A DNA stretch of 64,000 nucleotides from Geoalkalibacter halelectricus. GTDB taxonomy: Bacteria > Desulfobacterota > Desulfuromonadia > Desulfuromonadales > Geoalkalibacteraceae. Below the pieces are notes generated by a model. The model saw nothing but the letters and a program-made list of their open reading frames with translations. It was not told the origin of the DNA and did not search any database. Below, in pieces: positions 7,674 through 16,307 of the stretch (the stretch's first letter is position 1; every line of letters starts with the position of its first letter). Location of the stretch: positions 2,543,001 through 2,607,000 of the forward strand of contig NZ_CP092109.1 of the NCBI RefSeq assembly GCF_025263685.1, read 5' to 3'. Both the position numbers and the translations under genes were made by a program.

Positions 7674-9239
7674 GTGCCGCACGACTCCTTGATCGATCAG
7701 ATACTTAAATCCGATACCCTGCCGACCCTGCCGGTGGTGGCGTCAAAGCTGCTCGCCCTTTCCGCCGAGGAGGAAGCCGATCTTCAGCAGATCGCTGCGG
7801 TGGTGGCCCAGGACGTGTCCCTCTCCAGCAAGATCCTGCGCGTCGTCAACTCGCCCTTCTACGGCTTTGCCAGCTCCATCGGCACCATCAGCAAGGCGGT
7901 GTCGGTGATGGGCATCAATCCGGTGCGCAGCCTGGTCTTGTCCTTTTCGCTGCTGGAGGTGAAAAATCGCGCCGCCGCGCCGGGCTTCAGCTTCGAGAAG
8001 TTTTGGGAGTGCTCCCTGGCCACCGCCGTTTCGGCGCGCATGCTCATGGTGGAGCTGGAGGATCCGGCGCCGGAGGAAGGTTTCATCGCCGGCCTTCTGG
8101 AGAATGTCGGCGAGATGCTGCTGGCCCTGGCCCTGCCCGAGCGCTACGGCGAGGTTCGCCAGCAACCCTTCGACCACGGCAACGAATTGGCCGCCCGCGA
8201 GCAGAGCCTGCTCGGCGCCGACCATGCCGAGATCGGCGCCGAAATCGCCCAACGCTGGCGCCTTCCGGCGGAAATCGTCCTGCCCCTGCGCTACCATCAC
8301 GCGCCCGAGCGCTACGCCGGCGACAATCCGCGCATCGCCCGCCTGGCGGCGGTCGCGCACCTGGCGGGACTGCTGGCCGATATTTTTTACGCCGCCCACC
8401 CCGAAAAAGCCCAGGCGCTCTTTCTTGAGCGCGCCCGTCATCTGCTGGCCCTGGGCGAACGCGCCTTCAGCCACCTGGCGCCGCGCGTGCACGAGGAGGT
8501 CAACCAGGCGGCGGCCTGTTTCGGCGTCCAGGTGCGCCTGCAACAATCCATCGAGGAAATCTTGCAGGAAGCCAACCTGCGCCTCGGGCAGATCAACCTG
8601 ACCTATGAGCAGACCAACCGCGACCTGGAGAAGGCCAGGGCCGAGCTGCTGCGCCTCAACCAGGAGCTGCAGGCCAAATCCCAGACCCTGGAGCGCCTCG
8701 CTCAGCTTGACGGACTGACCGGCGCCTACAACCGGCGTTTTTTTCAGAGTTTCCTGCACGGCGAAATCAGCCGCGCGGCGCGCGGCGGCCACGGCCTCTC
8801 CCTCATCCTCGCCGACATCGACGACTTCAAGGCGCTCAACGACAGCGCCGGTCACCAGGCCGGCGATGCGGTGCTGCGCGCCTTGTGCACCCTGGTGCGC
8901 GAGCTCATTCGTGAGTACGATATGCTGGCACGCTACGGCGGCGAGGAGTTCGTGGTAGTGTTGCCCGAGACCGAGGCCGCCATCGCCCTCGAGGTGGCCG
9001 AGCGCATCCGGCGCAAGGTGGCGGAGCACGACTTTGTCCACGCCGGGCAGACCCACCGCATCACCCTGAGCCTGGGGGTGGCCTTCTGCCGGCCGGCCAT
9101 GGATTCCTGCGGCAGCGACGATCTGGTGCGGCACGCCGACCTGGCCCTGCTGGAGGTCAAGAAGCACAGCAAAAATCAGGTCAAGCTTTTTGCGCCGCCG
9201 AGCGGCGAGCCCCCAACACCCAAACCTGACAAGGGATAA
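7674..9239 (+). CDS. HDOD-GGDEF signalling protein (diguanylate cyclase)
   Basis: A 521-residue cytoplasmic protein. Residues about 12-212 are an HDOD domain (LPTLPVVASKLLAL, KILRVVNSPFYGF). A coiled coil (about 290-345) links it to a GGDEF domain beginning LDGLTGAYNRRFF. The active-site motif is GGEEF at 422-426, and a product-inhibition site RxxD (REYD, 413-416) lies five residues upstream, so it should make c-di-GMP under feedback control. Start is GTG at 7674 after GAGGGAAC. Its place between larA and the lactate oxidase genes suggests it links lactate availability to c-di-GMP, an inference from position. Confidence 0.85.
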   Translation: MPHDSLIDQILKSDTLPTLPVVASKLLALSAEEEADLQQIAAVVAQDVSLSSKILRVVNSPFYGFASSIGTISKAVSVMGINPVRSLVLSFSLLEVKNRAAAPGFSFEKFWECSLATAVSARMLMVELEDPAPEEGFIAGLLENVGEMLLALALPERYGEVRQQPFDHGNELAAREQSLLGADHAEIGAEIAQRWRLPAEIVLPLRYHHAPERYAGDNPRIARLAAVAHLAGLLADIFYAAHPEKAQALFLERARHLLALGERAFSHLAPRVHEEVNQAAACFGVQVRLQQSIEEILQEANLRLGQINLTYEQTNRDLEKARAELLRLNQELQAKSQTLERLAQLDGLTGAYNRRFFQSFLHGEISRAARGGHGLSLILADIDDFKALNDSAGHQAGDAVLRALCTLVRELIREYDMLARYGGEEFVVVLPETEAAIALEVAERIRRKVAEHDFVHAGQTHRITLSLGVAFCRPAMDSCGSDDLVRHADLALLEVKKHSKNQVKLFAPPSGEPPTPKPDKG

Positions 9240-9244
9240 TCCCC

Positions 9245-10621
9245 ATGGAGCAGCGCATCATTCGCATTCTGGAAGAGATCGTCGGCAAGGATCAGGTCAC
9301 CACCGAGCGCGCCGATCTCATCTGCTATTCCTACGACGCCACCCAACAGAAGTTTCTGCCCGACGCGGTGGTGTTTCCCGCCGACGCCAACCAGATCAGC
9401 CTGATCCTCAAGATGGCCAACGCCGAGAAAATTCCCGTGTTTCCGCGCGGCGCGGGCAGCGGCTTCACCGGCGGCAGCCTGCCGACGCGCGGCGGCATCG
9501 TGCTGGTCACCGCGCGCCTGGACAAGATCCTGCGCATCGACAGCGAAAATCTGATCGCCGAGGTTGAGCCGGGGGTGGTCACCGAGCAGTTCCAGCAGGC
9601 GGTGGAAAAAGTCGGGCTGTTCTATCCGCCCGATCCCGCCTCACTGAAATTTTCGACCCTGGGCGGCAACGTCGCCGAGTGCGCGGGGGGACCGCGCTGC
9701 GTCAAATACGGCGTGACCAAGGACTACATCCTCGGCCTGGAGTTGGTCACGCCTCAGGGCGACATCATCCGCACCGGCGGAGAGACCATGAAGGGCGTGG
9801 TCGGTTATGATCTGACCAAGCTCATGTGCGGCTCGGAAGGGACGCTGGGCATCATCACCAAGATCATCATCAAGCTGCTGCCCCTGCCCGAGGCGCGCAA
9901 GACCATGCTGGTGCTGTTTGATTCCATCGACGGCGCGGCGCGCGCGGTCTCGGCCATCATCGGCGGCAAGATCATCCCCGCCACCCTCGAATTCATGGAC
10001 GCCACCACCATCGACTGCGTGCGCAAGGCCACCGGCCTGCAACTGCCCGAGGCCGCCCGGGCGGTGCTCATCATCGAGGTCGACGGCGAGCGCGAGATGC
10101 TCGAGCGCCAGGCGCAAAAAATCCTGCAGATCGTCGAGCCTCTGGGGGTGGTGGAAACCCGTGTCGCCAACACCCCGGCCGAGAGCGAGGACATCTGGAA
10201 GGTGCGCCGCTTGGTGAGCCCCAGCCTGCGCAAGGTCAACCCCGACAAGTTCAACGAGGACATCTGCGTGCCGCGCTCCAGGGTGCCCGAGATGATCCGC
10301 GCGGTGGAGGCCATCGCCAAACAGCATGGCATCCCCATCGTCAATTTCGGCCACGCCGGCGACGGCAACATCCACGTCAACGTGATGATCGACAAGAAGG
10401 TGCCCGGCGAGCAGGAGAAAGCCGACCAGGCCATCGAGGAGATTTTCGCCGCCGCCCTCAAGCTCGGCGGCACCATGAGCGGCGAGCACGGCGTGGGCAT
10501 CACCAAGGCGCCCTACATCCCCATGGAGCTCGATCCGGCGGCGGTGGCCTACATGAAGACCATCAAGAAAGCGCTTGATCCCAACAACATTCTCAACCCC
10601 GGGAAAGTTCTTCTGGATTAG
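9245..10621 (+). CDS. glcD: FAD-linked D-lactate/glycolate dehydrogenase catalytic subunit
   Basis: A 458-residue member of the GlcD/D-lactate dehydrogenase family. The FAD-binding PCMH domain shows VFPRGAGSGFTGGSLPTRGGIVL and LGGNVAECAGGPRCVKYG. The C-terminal half has the FAD-oxidase cap, with NFGHAGDGNIHVN and SGEHGVGITK near the end. It oxidises a 2-hydroxy acid to the keto acid, here probably D-lactate to pyruvate, and passes electrons to the iron-sulfur partner encoded next (GlcF-like). It starts 5 bp after the HDOD-GGDEF gene stop. Confidence 0.85.
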   Translation: MEQRIIRILEEIVGKDQVTTERADLICYSYDATQQKFLPDAVVFPADANQISLILKMANAEKIPVFPRGAGSGFTGGSLPTRGGIVLVTARLDKILRIDSENLIAEVEPGVVTEQFQQAVEKVGLFYPPDPASLKFSTLGGNVAECAGGPRCVKYGVTKDYILGLELVTPQGDIIRTGGETMKGVVGYDLTKLMCGSEGTLGIITKIIIKLLPLPEARKTMLVLFDSIDGAARAVSAIIGGKIIPATLEFMDATTIDCVRKATGLQLPEAARAVLIIEVDGEREMLERQAQKILQIVEPLGVVETRVANTPAESEDIWKVRRLVSPSLRKVNPDKFNEDICVPRSRVPEMIRAVEAIAKQHGIPIVNFGHAGDGNIHVNVMIDKKVPGEQEKADQAIEEIFAAALKLGGTMSGEHGVGITKAPYIPMELDPAAVAYMKTIKKALDPNNILNPGKVLLD

Positions 10622-10626
10622 ATTTT

Positions 10627-10715
10627 TCACCGCTGAGAGCGCAAAGAGCACCGAGACAAACCCCAAGAAGATTTTTTCTCTCTTGGGTCTCTCGGCGCGC
10701 TCCGCGCTCTCGAGC
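10627..10715. repeat. long imperfect inverted repeat between glcD and glcF
   Basis: The left arm CGCTGAGAGCGC...CACCGAGAC...CCCAAGA pairs with the right arm TCTTGGG...TCTCGG...GCGCTCTC(GA)GCG. A T-rich stretch lies in the loop. It resembles the dispersed CGC-rich hairpin elements seen repeatedly in Geobacter-type genomes (from memory). It sits inside an operon, where it could act as an RNA processing or mRNA-stability site; there is no T-run after the stem, so it is not a simple terminator. Confidence 0.7.
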
Positions 10716-10743
10716 GAGCAAGCGAGCGGGCGGTTAATAAAAC

Positions 10744-12003
10744 ATGGCCAAACACAAAAAACTCGAAGACTATCGCGACCAGATCGAGCAATGCGTCAAG
10801 TGCGGCGCCTGCCAGGCGCACTGCCCGGTGTTCGGCGAACACAAGCGCGAATCCATCGTCGCGCGCGGCAAGGTGGCTCTGGCCCACGCCCTGCTCAACG
10901 ACGAAGTCAAGCTCGACGAGCGGCTGGTCGAGGACATGAGCAAGTGCCTGATGTGCGCAAGCTGCTTCGACAAATGCCCCAACCTGGTGCCGACGGACGA
11001 GATCGTCGCCGCGGCGCGCCGCGAGATCACCGAAAAGCAGGGTCTGAGCAACTTCGGCAAGGCGCTGACCACGGTGATCAAAAACCCCAAGCTGATGAAC
11101 GCCCTGGCCAAAAGCGGCAGCGCCTTCAGCGCCCTGCTGTTCAAGAAGGTCCCCGAGCAAAGCGGCCTGCGCCTGCGCTTTCCGGTGCCCTTCGTGAGCC
11201 GCGAGCGCAGCATCCCGGCCGTCGCCGCCAAGCCCTTTCGCGAGCGCCATCCCGAGGTCATCCCCGGCGAGGCGGGCAAGCCCACGGTGGCCTTTTTCAC
11301 CGGCTGCATGATCAATTACATGTATCCCGAAATCGGCGACGCCCTGCTCAAGATCCTCAAGTTCATGGGCGTCACCGTGCTCATCCCCGGCGACCAGGGC
11401 TGCTGCGGCATGCCGGCCATCTCGGCGGGCGACGGCGCCACCGTCGAAGAGCTCTCGCAGCGCAATCTCGCGGCCCTGACCCGGCGCACGCCCGATGTGA
11501 TCATCACCGCCTGCGCCACCTGCAACGAGGGCATCGGTCGCCACTTCAAGCACCTGGAGGGCGACTACGCGACCATGGCGGACAAGGTCATGGACATGAA
11601 CGTGTTTTTGGTGCGCCACGGCCTCGACAAGCGGCTCGCCGAGCTGCCGCGCAAGGAGGTGTTCCAGCGCGTCACCTACCATGATCCCTGCCACCTGCGC
11701 ACCCAGGGCATCACCAAGGAACCGCGCGCCCTGCTCAAGGCCCTGCCCGGCGTGCGCTTCATCGAGATGGAGGGGGCGGATCGCTGCTGCGGCCTGGGCG
11801 GCACTTTCTCGGTCTATCATTACGACACCAGCAAGCTGATCGGCGCGCGCAAGGCGCCGGGCATCGAACAAAGCGGCGCGGACCTGGTCGCCACCGCCTG
11901 CCCCGGATGCATGATGCAGCTGCAGGACACCATCAACCACGCCGGCCTCAAACCGCGGGTGATTCATCTGCTCGAACTCATCGCCCGCGATCTGCCCGCG
12001 TAG
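10744..12003 (+). CDS. glcF: GlcF-like (Fe-S) subunit of lactate/glycolate dehydrogenase
   Basis: A 419-residue protein. Two 4Fe-4S motifs are at the N-terminus (CVKCGACQAHCP and CLMCASCFDKCP). Two cysteine-rich CCG domains follow (TGCMINYMYP...GCCGMPA and HDPCHLRTQG...RCCGLGG...CPGCMMQLQ), the usual architecture of GlcF, LldE and heterodisulfide-reductase-like subunits. It would accept electrons from the GlcD flavoprotein and hand them to the quinone pool or another carrier. Only TTAATAAAAC lies before the ATG, so ribosome binding looks poor, and a hairpin repeat separates it from glcD. Confidence 0.85.
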   Translation: MAKHKKLEDYRDQIEQCVKCGACQAHCPVFGEHKRESIVARGKVALAHALLNDEVKLDERLVEDMSKCLMCASCFDKCPNLVPTDEIVAAARREITEKQGLSNFGKALTTVIKNPKLMNALAKSGSAFSALLFKKVPEQSGLRLRFPVPFVSRERSIPAVAAKPFRERHPEVIPGEAGKPTVAFFTGCMINYMYPEIGDALLKILKFMGVTVLIPGDQGCCGMPAISAGDGATVEELSQRNLAALTRRTPDVIITACATCNEGIGRHFKHLEGDYATMADKVMDMNVFLVRHGLDKRLAELPRKEVFQRVTYHDPCHLRTQGITKEPRALLKALPGVRFIEMEGADRCCGLGGTFSVYHYDTSKLIGARKAPGIEQSGADLVATACPGCMMQLQDTINHAGLKPRVIHLLELIARDLPA

Positions 12004-12055
12004 GGGCGAGGAACTGCCTCGCCCAGGGCAATCCGCCGGGTCGCCCCTGCCGAGG
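12004..12055. repeat. GC-rich hairpin repeat after glcF
   Basis: Starts at the glcF stop. GGGGCGAGGAACTGCCTCGCCC is a small stem and GGGGCGA...TCGCCCCT forms an outer pairing. It has no T-run, so termination is doubtful. The form TAGGGGCGA...TCGCCCCT recalls a widespread intergenic repeat of related genomes (memory only). Confidence 0.4.
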
Positions 12056-12103
12056 AAACGATTTTTATTCGATTTTATTTTGCATCGACCAGGAGGCTTT
12101 GCC

Positions 12104-12403
12104 ATGGATTCTCGTGAAGATCTGGCCCGCCGCATTGCCGAGGCGGTGCGCCGTCAATTCGCCGTGCCCTTGCACGAGGCGCCCAGCGGCGACCTCAACA
12201 GCGTGCTGGCGCGCGAAATAACCCAAATCCTCAACCACACCCCCGATCCTTACGGCCAGATCATCCGCGACTGGGACGGTCTGGCCCACCAGCTCGACCT
12301 GGCCTGGTGGGAGAGCGAGCCGACCCCCAACCAGATCGTGCTCGGCCTGGCCGCCGCCATCCTTGAATTCGAAGTGCGTCTGATTCTCGACCTGCCCCGC
12401 TGA
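12104..12403 (+). CDS. hypothetical protein, 99 aa
   Basis: Not recognised. The start at 12104 follows CCAGGAGGCTTTGCC, a strong ribosome binding site. The protein is acidic and helical, with no Cys clusters, signal peptide or long hydrophobic span; WDGLAHQLDLAWWESEPTPNQIVLGLAAAILEFEVRLIL is its most regular part. An AT-rich stretch just upstream (TTTTTATTCGATTTTATTTTGCATC) could hold its own promoter. Confidence 0.65.
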   Translation: MDSREDLARRIAEAVRRQFAVPLHEAPSGDLNSVLAREITQILNHTPDPYGQIIRDWDGLAHQLDLAWWESEPTPNQIVLGLAAAILEFEVRLILDLPR

Positions 12404-12534
12404 GCCGCCCCACCGCCCGCGCCCGAATCCGGGGCGCGACCCTGGTTTGCCGTGTCGCTGCCGCTCATGAATAATCCCGGCGGAATGGTATACTGGATTT
12501 CAGAGAGGGACCTACTGCGGAAAGGGGAACCTGT

Positions 12535-13053
12535 ATGCAGAAAGACGTGAGGAAATTTGGCATCAGCGACAAGCGCGGCCGGGTGAAAACCAGCGAAGAT
12601 CCCTACATTCCGGATGAAGCGCTCAAGGAGCCGGCCATCTGCGAAAGCTGCAACGCTCTGTATCGCAATCGCCGCTGGCAGATCGACCCCGAGGCGGTCG
12701 CCGCCGAGAGCGGCAATCCGCAGGTCGCGCGCGTGACCTGTCCGGCCTGCCAGAAAATCGCCGAGCGCTACGCGGAAGGCGTTGTCACCCTGCGCGGCGC
12801 CTACCTGTGGAACCACGAGGAGGAAATCCGCAACATCCTGCGCAACGAGGAAAATCGCGCCATGGCGAAAAACCCCCTGCAGCGCATCATCCGCATGGAG
12901 CGCGAGGGGGATGAGCTGATCATCGAAACCACCGAGGAGAAACTGGCCGAGCACCTGGGACGGGCCCTGCACAGCGCCCACCAGGGCGAGCTGTCGGTGA
13001 CCTGGAGTGCCGAACACAGCGTCTGCCGCGTCAACTGGGAACGTCTCCAGTAG
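12535..13053 (+). CDS. BCAM0308-type zinc-binding protein
   Basis: A 172-residue soluble protein with two CxxC pairs (CESCNALYRNRRW and CPACQKIAERYAEG), suggesting one zinc-ribbon as in the BCAM0308 / NMD3-like family. The C-terminal half (RIIRMEREGDELIIETTEEKLAEHLGRAL) looks like an alpha/beta domain. The molecular role is not established. The ATG at 12535 is preceded by GGAAAGGGGAACC. An intrinsic terminator follows at 13089, so it is probably monocistronic. Confidence 0.65.
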   Translation: MQKDVRKFGISDKRGRVKTSEDPYIPDEALKEPAICESCNALYRNRRWQIDPEAVAAESGNPQVARVTCPACQKIAERYAEGVVTLRGAYLWNHEEEIRNILRNEENRAMAKNPLQRIIRMEREGDELIIETTEEKLAEHLGRALHSAHQGELSVTWSAEHSVCRVNWERLQ

Positions 13054-13088
13054 CGGGGCACGGTTGATCCGAGGCGTTTCATTGTGGA

Positions 13089-13129
13089 ACCGGAGCCCCA
13101 AGTATCCCGTGCGGCTCCGGTTTTTTTCT
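13089..13129 (+). terminator. intrinsic terminator
   Basis: CCGGAGCC...GGCTCCGG stem with a 16-base loop, followed by TTTTTTTCTTTT. Ends the BCAM0308-type gene just before the archease start. Confidence 0.85.
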
Positions 13130-13139
13130 TTTGGCGAGT

Positions 13140-13562
13140 ATGATGACCATGGGCCACTACCGCCTGCTTGAGCACACCGCCGACATGGGCCTGGAGGCCT
13201 GGGGGCAGAGCCGCGAAGAACTCTTCGTCCAGGCGGCGCTGGCCCTGCGCGCCGTAATGATGGGCGCTGCGCGGGTAGAGAGCCGGCGGAGCATCTCCCT
13301 CGACGTCGAGGGGTTCGATGATGCCGAATTGCTGGTCAACTGGCTGGCGGAGGTACTTTTCCATTTCGAGTGTCGGCGCTTTGTTCCCGCAGGGTTTATA
13401 CTTGAATTTAGCGCAGAAGGTCTGCACGCCCAAGTGCAAGGTGAGGATTTCGACCCTGATCGCCATACGGTGGAACGCGAGGTCAAGGCCGTCACCCACC
13501 ATCAGGTGCTGGTGGAACAAACCCCGCAAGGCTGGCATGGCCGCGTTTACTTGGACCTTTAA
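13140..13562 (+). CDS. archease (RtcB cofactor)
   Basis: A 140-residue archease-family protein: YRLLEHTADMGLEAWGQSREELFVQAALAL, ESRRSISLDVEGFDDAELLVNWLAEVLF, DRHTVEREVKAVTHHQV. Archease speeds guanylylation of the RtcB RNA ligase and widens its nucleotide use. The conserved Asp near the N-terminus (HTAD) is present. Start is ATG at 13140 or 13143; no clear ribosome binding site precedes either. The rtcB gene begins 27 bp downstream, so this is the classic partner pair. Confidence 0.85.
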   Translation: MMTMGHYRLLEHTADMGLEAWGQSREELFVQAALALRAVMMGAARVESRRSISLDVEGFDDAELLVNWLAEVLFHFECRRFVPAGFILEFSAEGLHAQVQGEDFDPDRHTVEREVKAVTHHQVLVEQTPQGWHGRVYLDL

Positions 13563-13589
13563 TCCGCGCACCGAGAGAGCGACAAGCTG

Positions 13590-15035
13590 ATGTCCGTCAG
13601 AATCGAACAGATCGACGCCTGCCGCTGGCGTATTCCCCGCGAGGGCGAGATGCGCACCGAGGGGCTGGTGTTCGCCGATCAGGCCATGATCCAGGTGCTG
13701 CGCAAGGAACAGGCATTGGAGCAGGTGCGCAACGTGGCGACTCTGCCCGGCATCGTCGGGCGCTCCATCGCCATGCCCGACATCCACTGGGGATACGGCT
13801 TTCCCATCGGGGGAGTGGCTGCCTTTGATCCGGAGCAAGACGGCGTAGTGTCGCCCGGCGGGGTGGGCTACGACATCAACTGCGGGGTGCGCCTGCTGCG
13901 CAGTGACCTGGAAGTCAGCGAGGTGCGCCCGCGCCTCAAGGAGCTGGCCGACGCCCTGTTTCGCAACGTGCCCTCGGGGGTCGGCTCACACCGCCGGGAT
14001 CTCAAGCTCAGCACGGCCGAAACGGCCAGAGTCCTCAAGGAAGGGGCGCGCTGGGCGGTGCGCAACGGCTTTGGCCGCGCCGAGGATCTCGACCACATCG
14101 AAGAGCAGGGCACCCTGCCCGGCGCGGACCCCGAAGTGGTCTCCGACCGGGCCATCGAGCGCGGCCGCGATCAGCTCGGCACTCTGGGTTCCGGCAATCA
14201 CTTTCTTGAGGTGCAGCTCGTCGAGGAAATCGCGGATGAGCAGGCCGCCGCGACCCTTGGCCTGTTTGCCGGGCAGATTACCGTATCGATCCATACCGGC
14301 AGTCGCGGCCTGGGCTACCAGGTGTGCGACGATTCCATCCGCGTCATGCTGCGCGCCGCGGCCAAATACGGCATCAGCCTCGCCGATCGGCAGCTGTGTT
14401 GCGCGCCGCTGAGCAGCCCCGAGGGCCGCCAGTATCTGGCCGCCATGGCCGGGGCGGCCAATTTCGCCTTCGCCAACCGCCAGCTCATCACCCACTGGGT
14501 GCGCGAAACCTTCGAACAGGTGCTCGGCAAGGGTCCGGCGCAGCTGCGCATGGGGCTGATCTACGATGTCTGTCACAACATCGCCAAATGGGAAGAGCAC
14601 CAGGTGCAGGGGCAAAAACGCCGCCTGTGCGTGCACCGCAAGGGGGCGACGCGCGCCTTTCCGCCGCATCACCCCGACACCCCTGCCCTGTACCGCGCCA
14701 TCGGCCAGCCGGTGCTGATCCCCGGCGACATGGGACGTTATTCCTACGTGCTGGTGGGTACGGCGGGGGCCTTCCAGGAAACCTTCGGCTCGACCTGCCA
14801 CGGGGCCGGCCGGGTGCTCTCGCGCCACGCCGCCAAGAAGCAGGCGCGCGGCCAGAACACCGAGGCCGAACTGGCGGCCCGCGGCATCCTTATCCGCGCC
14901 GCCAGCCGCGCCACCGTGGCGGAGGAAATTCCCGAAGCCTACAAGGATGTCAAGGACGTGGTGAGCATTGTCGCCCAAGCCGGCATCGGCCGCATCGTCG
15001 CGCGGCTGCGGCCGCTGGCGGTGATCAAGGGCTAA
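13590..15035 (+). CDS. rtcB: RNA-splicing ligase RtcB
   Basis: A 481-residue GTP- and Mn-dependent ligase that joins 2',3'-cyclic phosphate (or 3'-phosphate) and 5'-OH RNA ends. Visible motifs: MPDIHWGYGFPIGG, GGVGYDINCGVRL with the metal-ligand Cys, GSGNHFLEVQ, HTGSRGLG, YDVCHNIAKWE, HRKGATRAFPP, PGDMGRYSYVL, and STCHGAGR with the His that takes GMP. Length is normal. In bacteria RtcB acts in repair of cleaved tRNA or rRNA; no rtcA or rtcR gene is nearby, but ribonuclease toxins lie within 10 kb. Confidence 0.93.
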   Translation: MSVRIEQIDACRWRIPREGEMRTEGLVFADQAMIQVLRKEQALEQVRNVATLPGIVGRSIAMPDIHWGYGFPIGGVAAFDPEQDGVVSPGGVGYDINCGVRLLRSDLEVSEVRPRLKELADALFRNVPSGVGSHRRDLKLSTAETARVLKEGARWAVRNGFGRAEDLDHIEEQGTLPGADPEVVSDRAIERGRDQLGTLGSGNHFLEVQLVEEIADEQAAATLGLFAGQITVSIHTGSRGLGYQVCDDSIRVMLRAAAKYGISLADRQLCCAPLSSPEGRQYLAAMAGAANFAFANRQLITHWVRETFEQVLGKGPAQLRMGLIYDVCHNIAKWEEHQVQGQKRRLCVHRKGATRAFPPHHPDTPALYRAIGQPVLIPGDMGRYSYVLVGTAGAFQETFGSTCHGAGRVLSRHAAKKQARGQNTEAELAARGILIRAASRATVAEEIPEAYKDVKDVVSIVAQAGIGRIVARLRPLAVIKG

Positions 15036-15051
15036 GCCAGGGAGAATTGCC

Positions 15052-15954
15052 ATGAAAGTCTATCTGACCGGCTCAACCGGGTTCGTGGGGCGTGAAGTGC
15101 TGCACCAGTTGCTCGCCGCGGGCCATACCGTGCGCTGCCTGGTGCGGCCCGGCTCCGAGGGGCGGCTGCCCATCGAAAAAAACATCGAGGTGCGCCTCGG
15201 CGATGTCACCGACGCCGAGAGCCTGGCCGGTTCCCTGGAGGGCTGCGATGCGGCCGTGCACCTGGTCGGGATTATCCGTGAGTTTCCCGGCAAGGGCATC
15301 ACCTTCCAGCGGCTGCACACCGAGGCCTCGCGCAACCTGGTCGCCGCCGCCGAGGCCCAGGGCATAAGACGCTACCTGCACATGAGCGCCAACGGCACCC
15401 GCCCCGCCGCCGAATCCCTTTACCACCAAACCAAGTGGCAGGGCGAGGAGGCGGTGCGCGCCTCGACGCTGGAGTGGACGATCTTTCGCCCCTCGCTGAT
15501 CTTCGGGCCGGGCGATGAGTTCGTCAACATGCTCGCCGATCTGATCCGCAAAACCCCCGTGGTGCCGGTGATCGGCGATGGCCGCTACCAGATGGCGCCG
15601 GTGGCGGTGGAGGATGTGGCGGCCGCCTTCGTCGCCGCCCTGGACAAGGAACAGTGCATCGGCCAGACCTATCCGCTGTGCGGGCCCCAGGCGTTCTCCT
15701 ACGACGAAATCCTCGACCTGGTCGGAGCCGCCTGCGGCAAACCTCGGGTGCACAAGCTGCACCATCCGGTCTGCCTGATGAAGCCGGTGATCAAGATGCT
15801 CCAGGGCATCCCACAGTTTCCCATCACCAGCTCGCAACTGACCATGCTGCTGGAGGGCAACGTCTGCGACGGCGAGGCCCAGCGCGCCTGGAACACGGTC
15901 TTCGCCATCGAACCCAAGGAATTTGCCGAGGGCATCCGCAAGTACCTGACCTAA
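15052..15954 (+). CDS. NDUFA9-like NAD(P)-binding SDR reductase
   Basis: A 300-residue extended/atypical short-chain dehydrogenase. The nucleotide-binding motif TGSTGFVG is at residues 6-13, followed by DVTDAESL and a modified active-site region (YHQTKWQGEEAV) with YxxxK. Members resemble the complex I accessory protein NDUFA9 and act in quinone or lipid metabolism, but the bacterial substrate is unknown. It follows rtcB by 16 bp after a GGGAGAA ribosome binding site and may be read through from it. Confidence 0.75.
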   Translation: MKVYLTGSTGFVGREVLHQLLAAGHTVRCLVRPGSEGRLPIEKNIEVRLGDVTDAESLAGSLEGCDAAVHLVGIIREFPGKGITFQRLHTEASRNLVAAAEAQGIRRYLHMSANGTRPAAESLYHQTKWQGEEAVRASTLEWTIFRPSLIFGPGDEFVNMLADLIRKTPVVPVIGDGRYQMAPVAVEDVAAAFVAALDKEQCIGQTYPLCGPQAFSYDEILDLVGAACGKPRVHKLHHPVCLMKPVIKMLQGIPQFPITSSQLTMLLEGNVCDGEAQRAWNTVFAIEPKEFAEGIRKYLT

Positions 15955-16025
15955 TGTAGACGTTGCACAATGCGTCGCGCCGGTGGTATGTTCGGTTGTA
16001 ACCCTTTTTCTAGGAGAGAGCGGAC

Positions 16026-16232
16026 ATGTTCGGATTGGGAACGCAGGAGCTGTTGATCATCCTGGTGCTGGTTCTGGTGATTTTCGGCGCGGGCAAGCTG
16101 CCCCAGGTCGGCGGCGCCTTGGGCAAGGGATTGCGCAATTTCAAGGAAGGCCTCAATAAGGGCGACGAGGACGAGGAGAAAAGCGCGAAAACCGACCAGA
16201 TCGAGGGCAAGTCGGACGACAAGAAGAGTTGA
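16026..16232 (+). CDS. tatA: twin-arginine translocase subunit TatA/E
   Basis: A 68-residue protein: [42 protein letters not shown] is the TatA layout of one N-terminal membrane span, hinge and amphipathic helix, then a charged lysine/aspartate-rich tail. TatA multimers form the channel for folded, often redox-cofactor-containing proteins. It stands alone, with no tatB or tatC nearby. Ribosome binding site TAGGAGAGAGCGG. A possible promoter is TTGCAC at 15964 with TATGTT 18 bp on. Confidence 0.9.
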   Translation: MFGLGTQELLIILVLVLVIFGAGKLPQVGGALGKGLRNFKEGLNKGDEDEEKSAKTDQIEGKSDDKKS

Positions 16233-16267
16233 AGGGGGGGGTAGGACGCCCGCCCGGATTTTTGGCC

Positions 16268-16293
16268 AAGGCCCGCTTTACGGCGGGCCTTTC
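16268..16293 (+). terminator. intrinsic terminator after tatA
   Basis: AGGCCCGC-TTTACG-GCGGGCCT stem followed by TTCG. The T-run is short, but the stem is strong and lies between convergent tatA and moaA, so it may serve both. Confidence 0.6.
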
Positions 16294-16307
16294 GCGTTGC
16301 CGACCGA

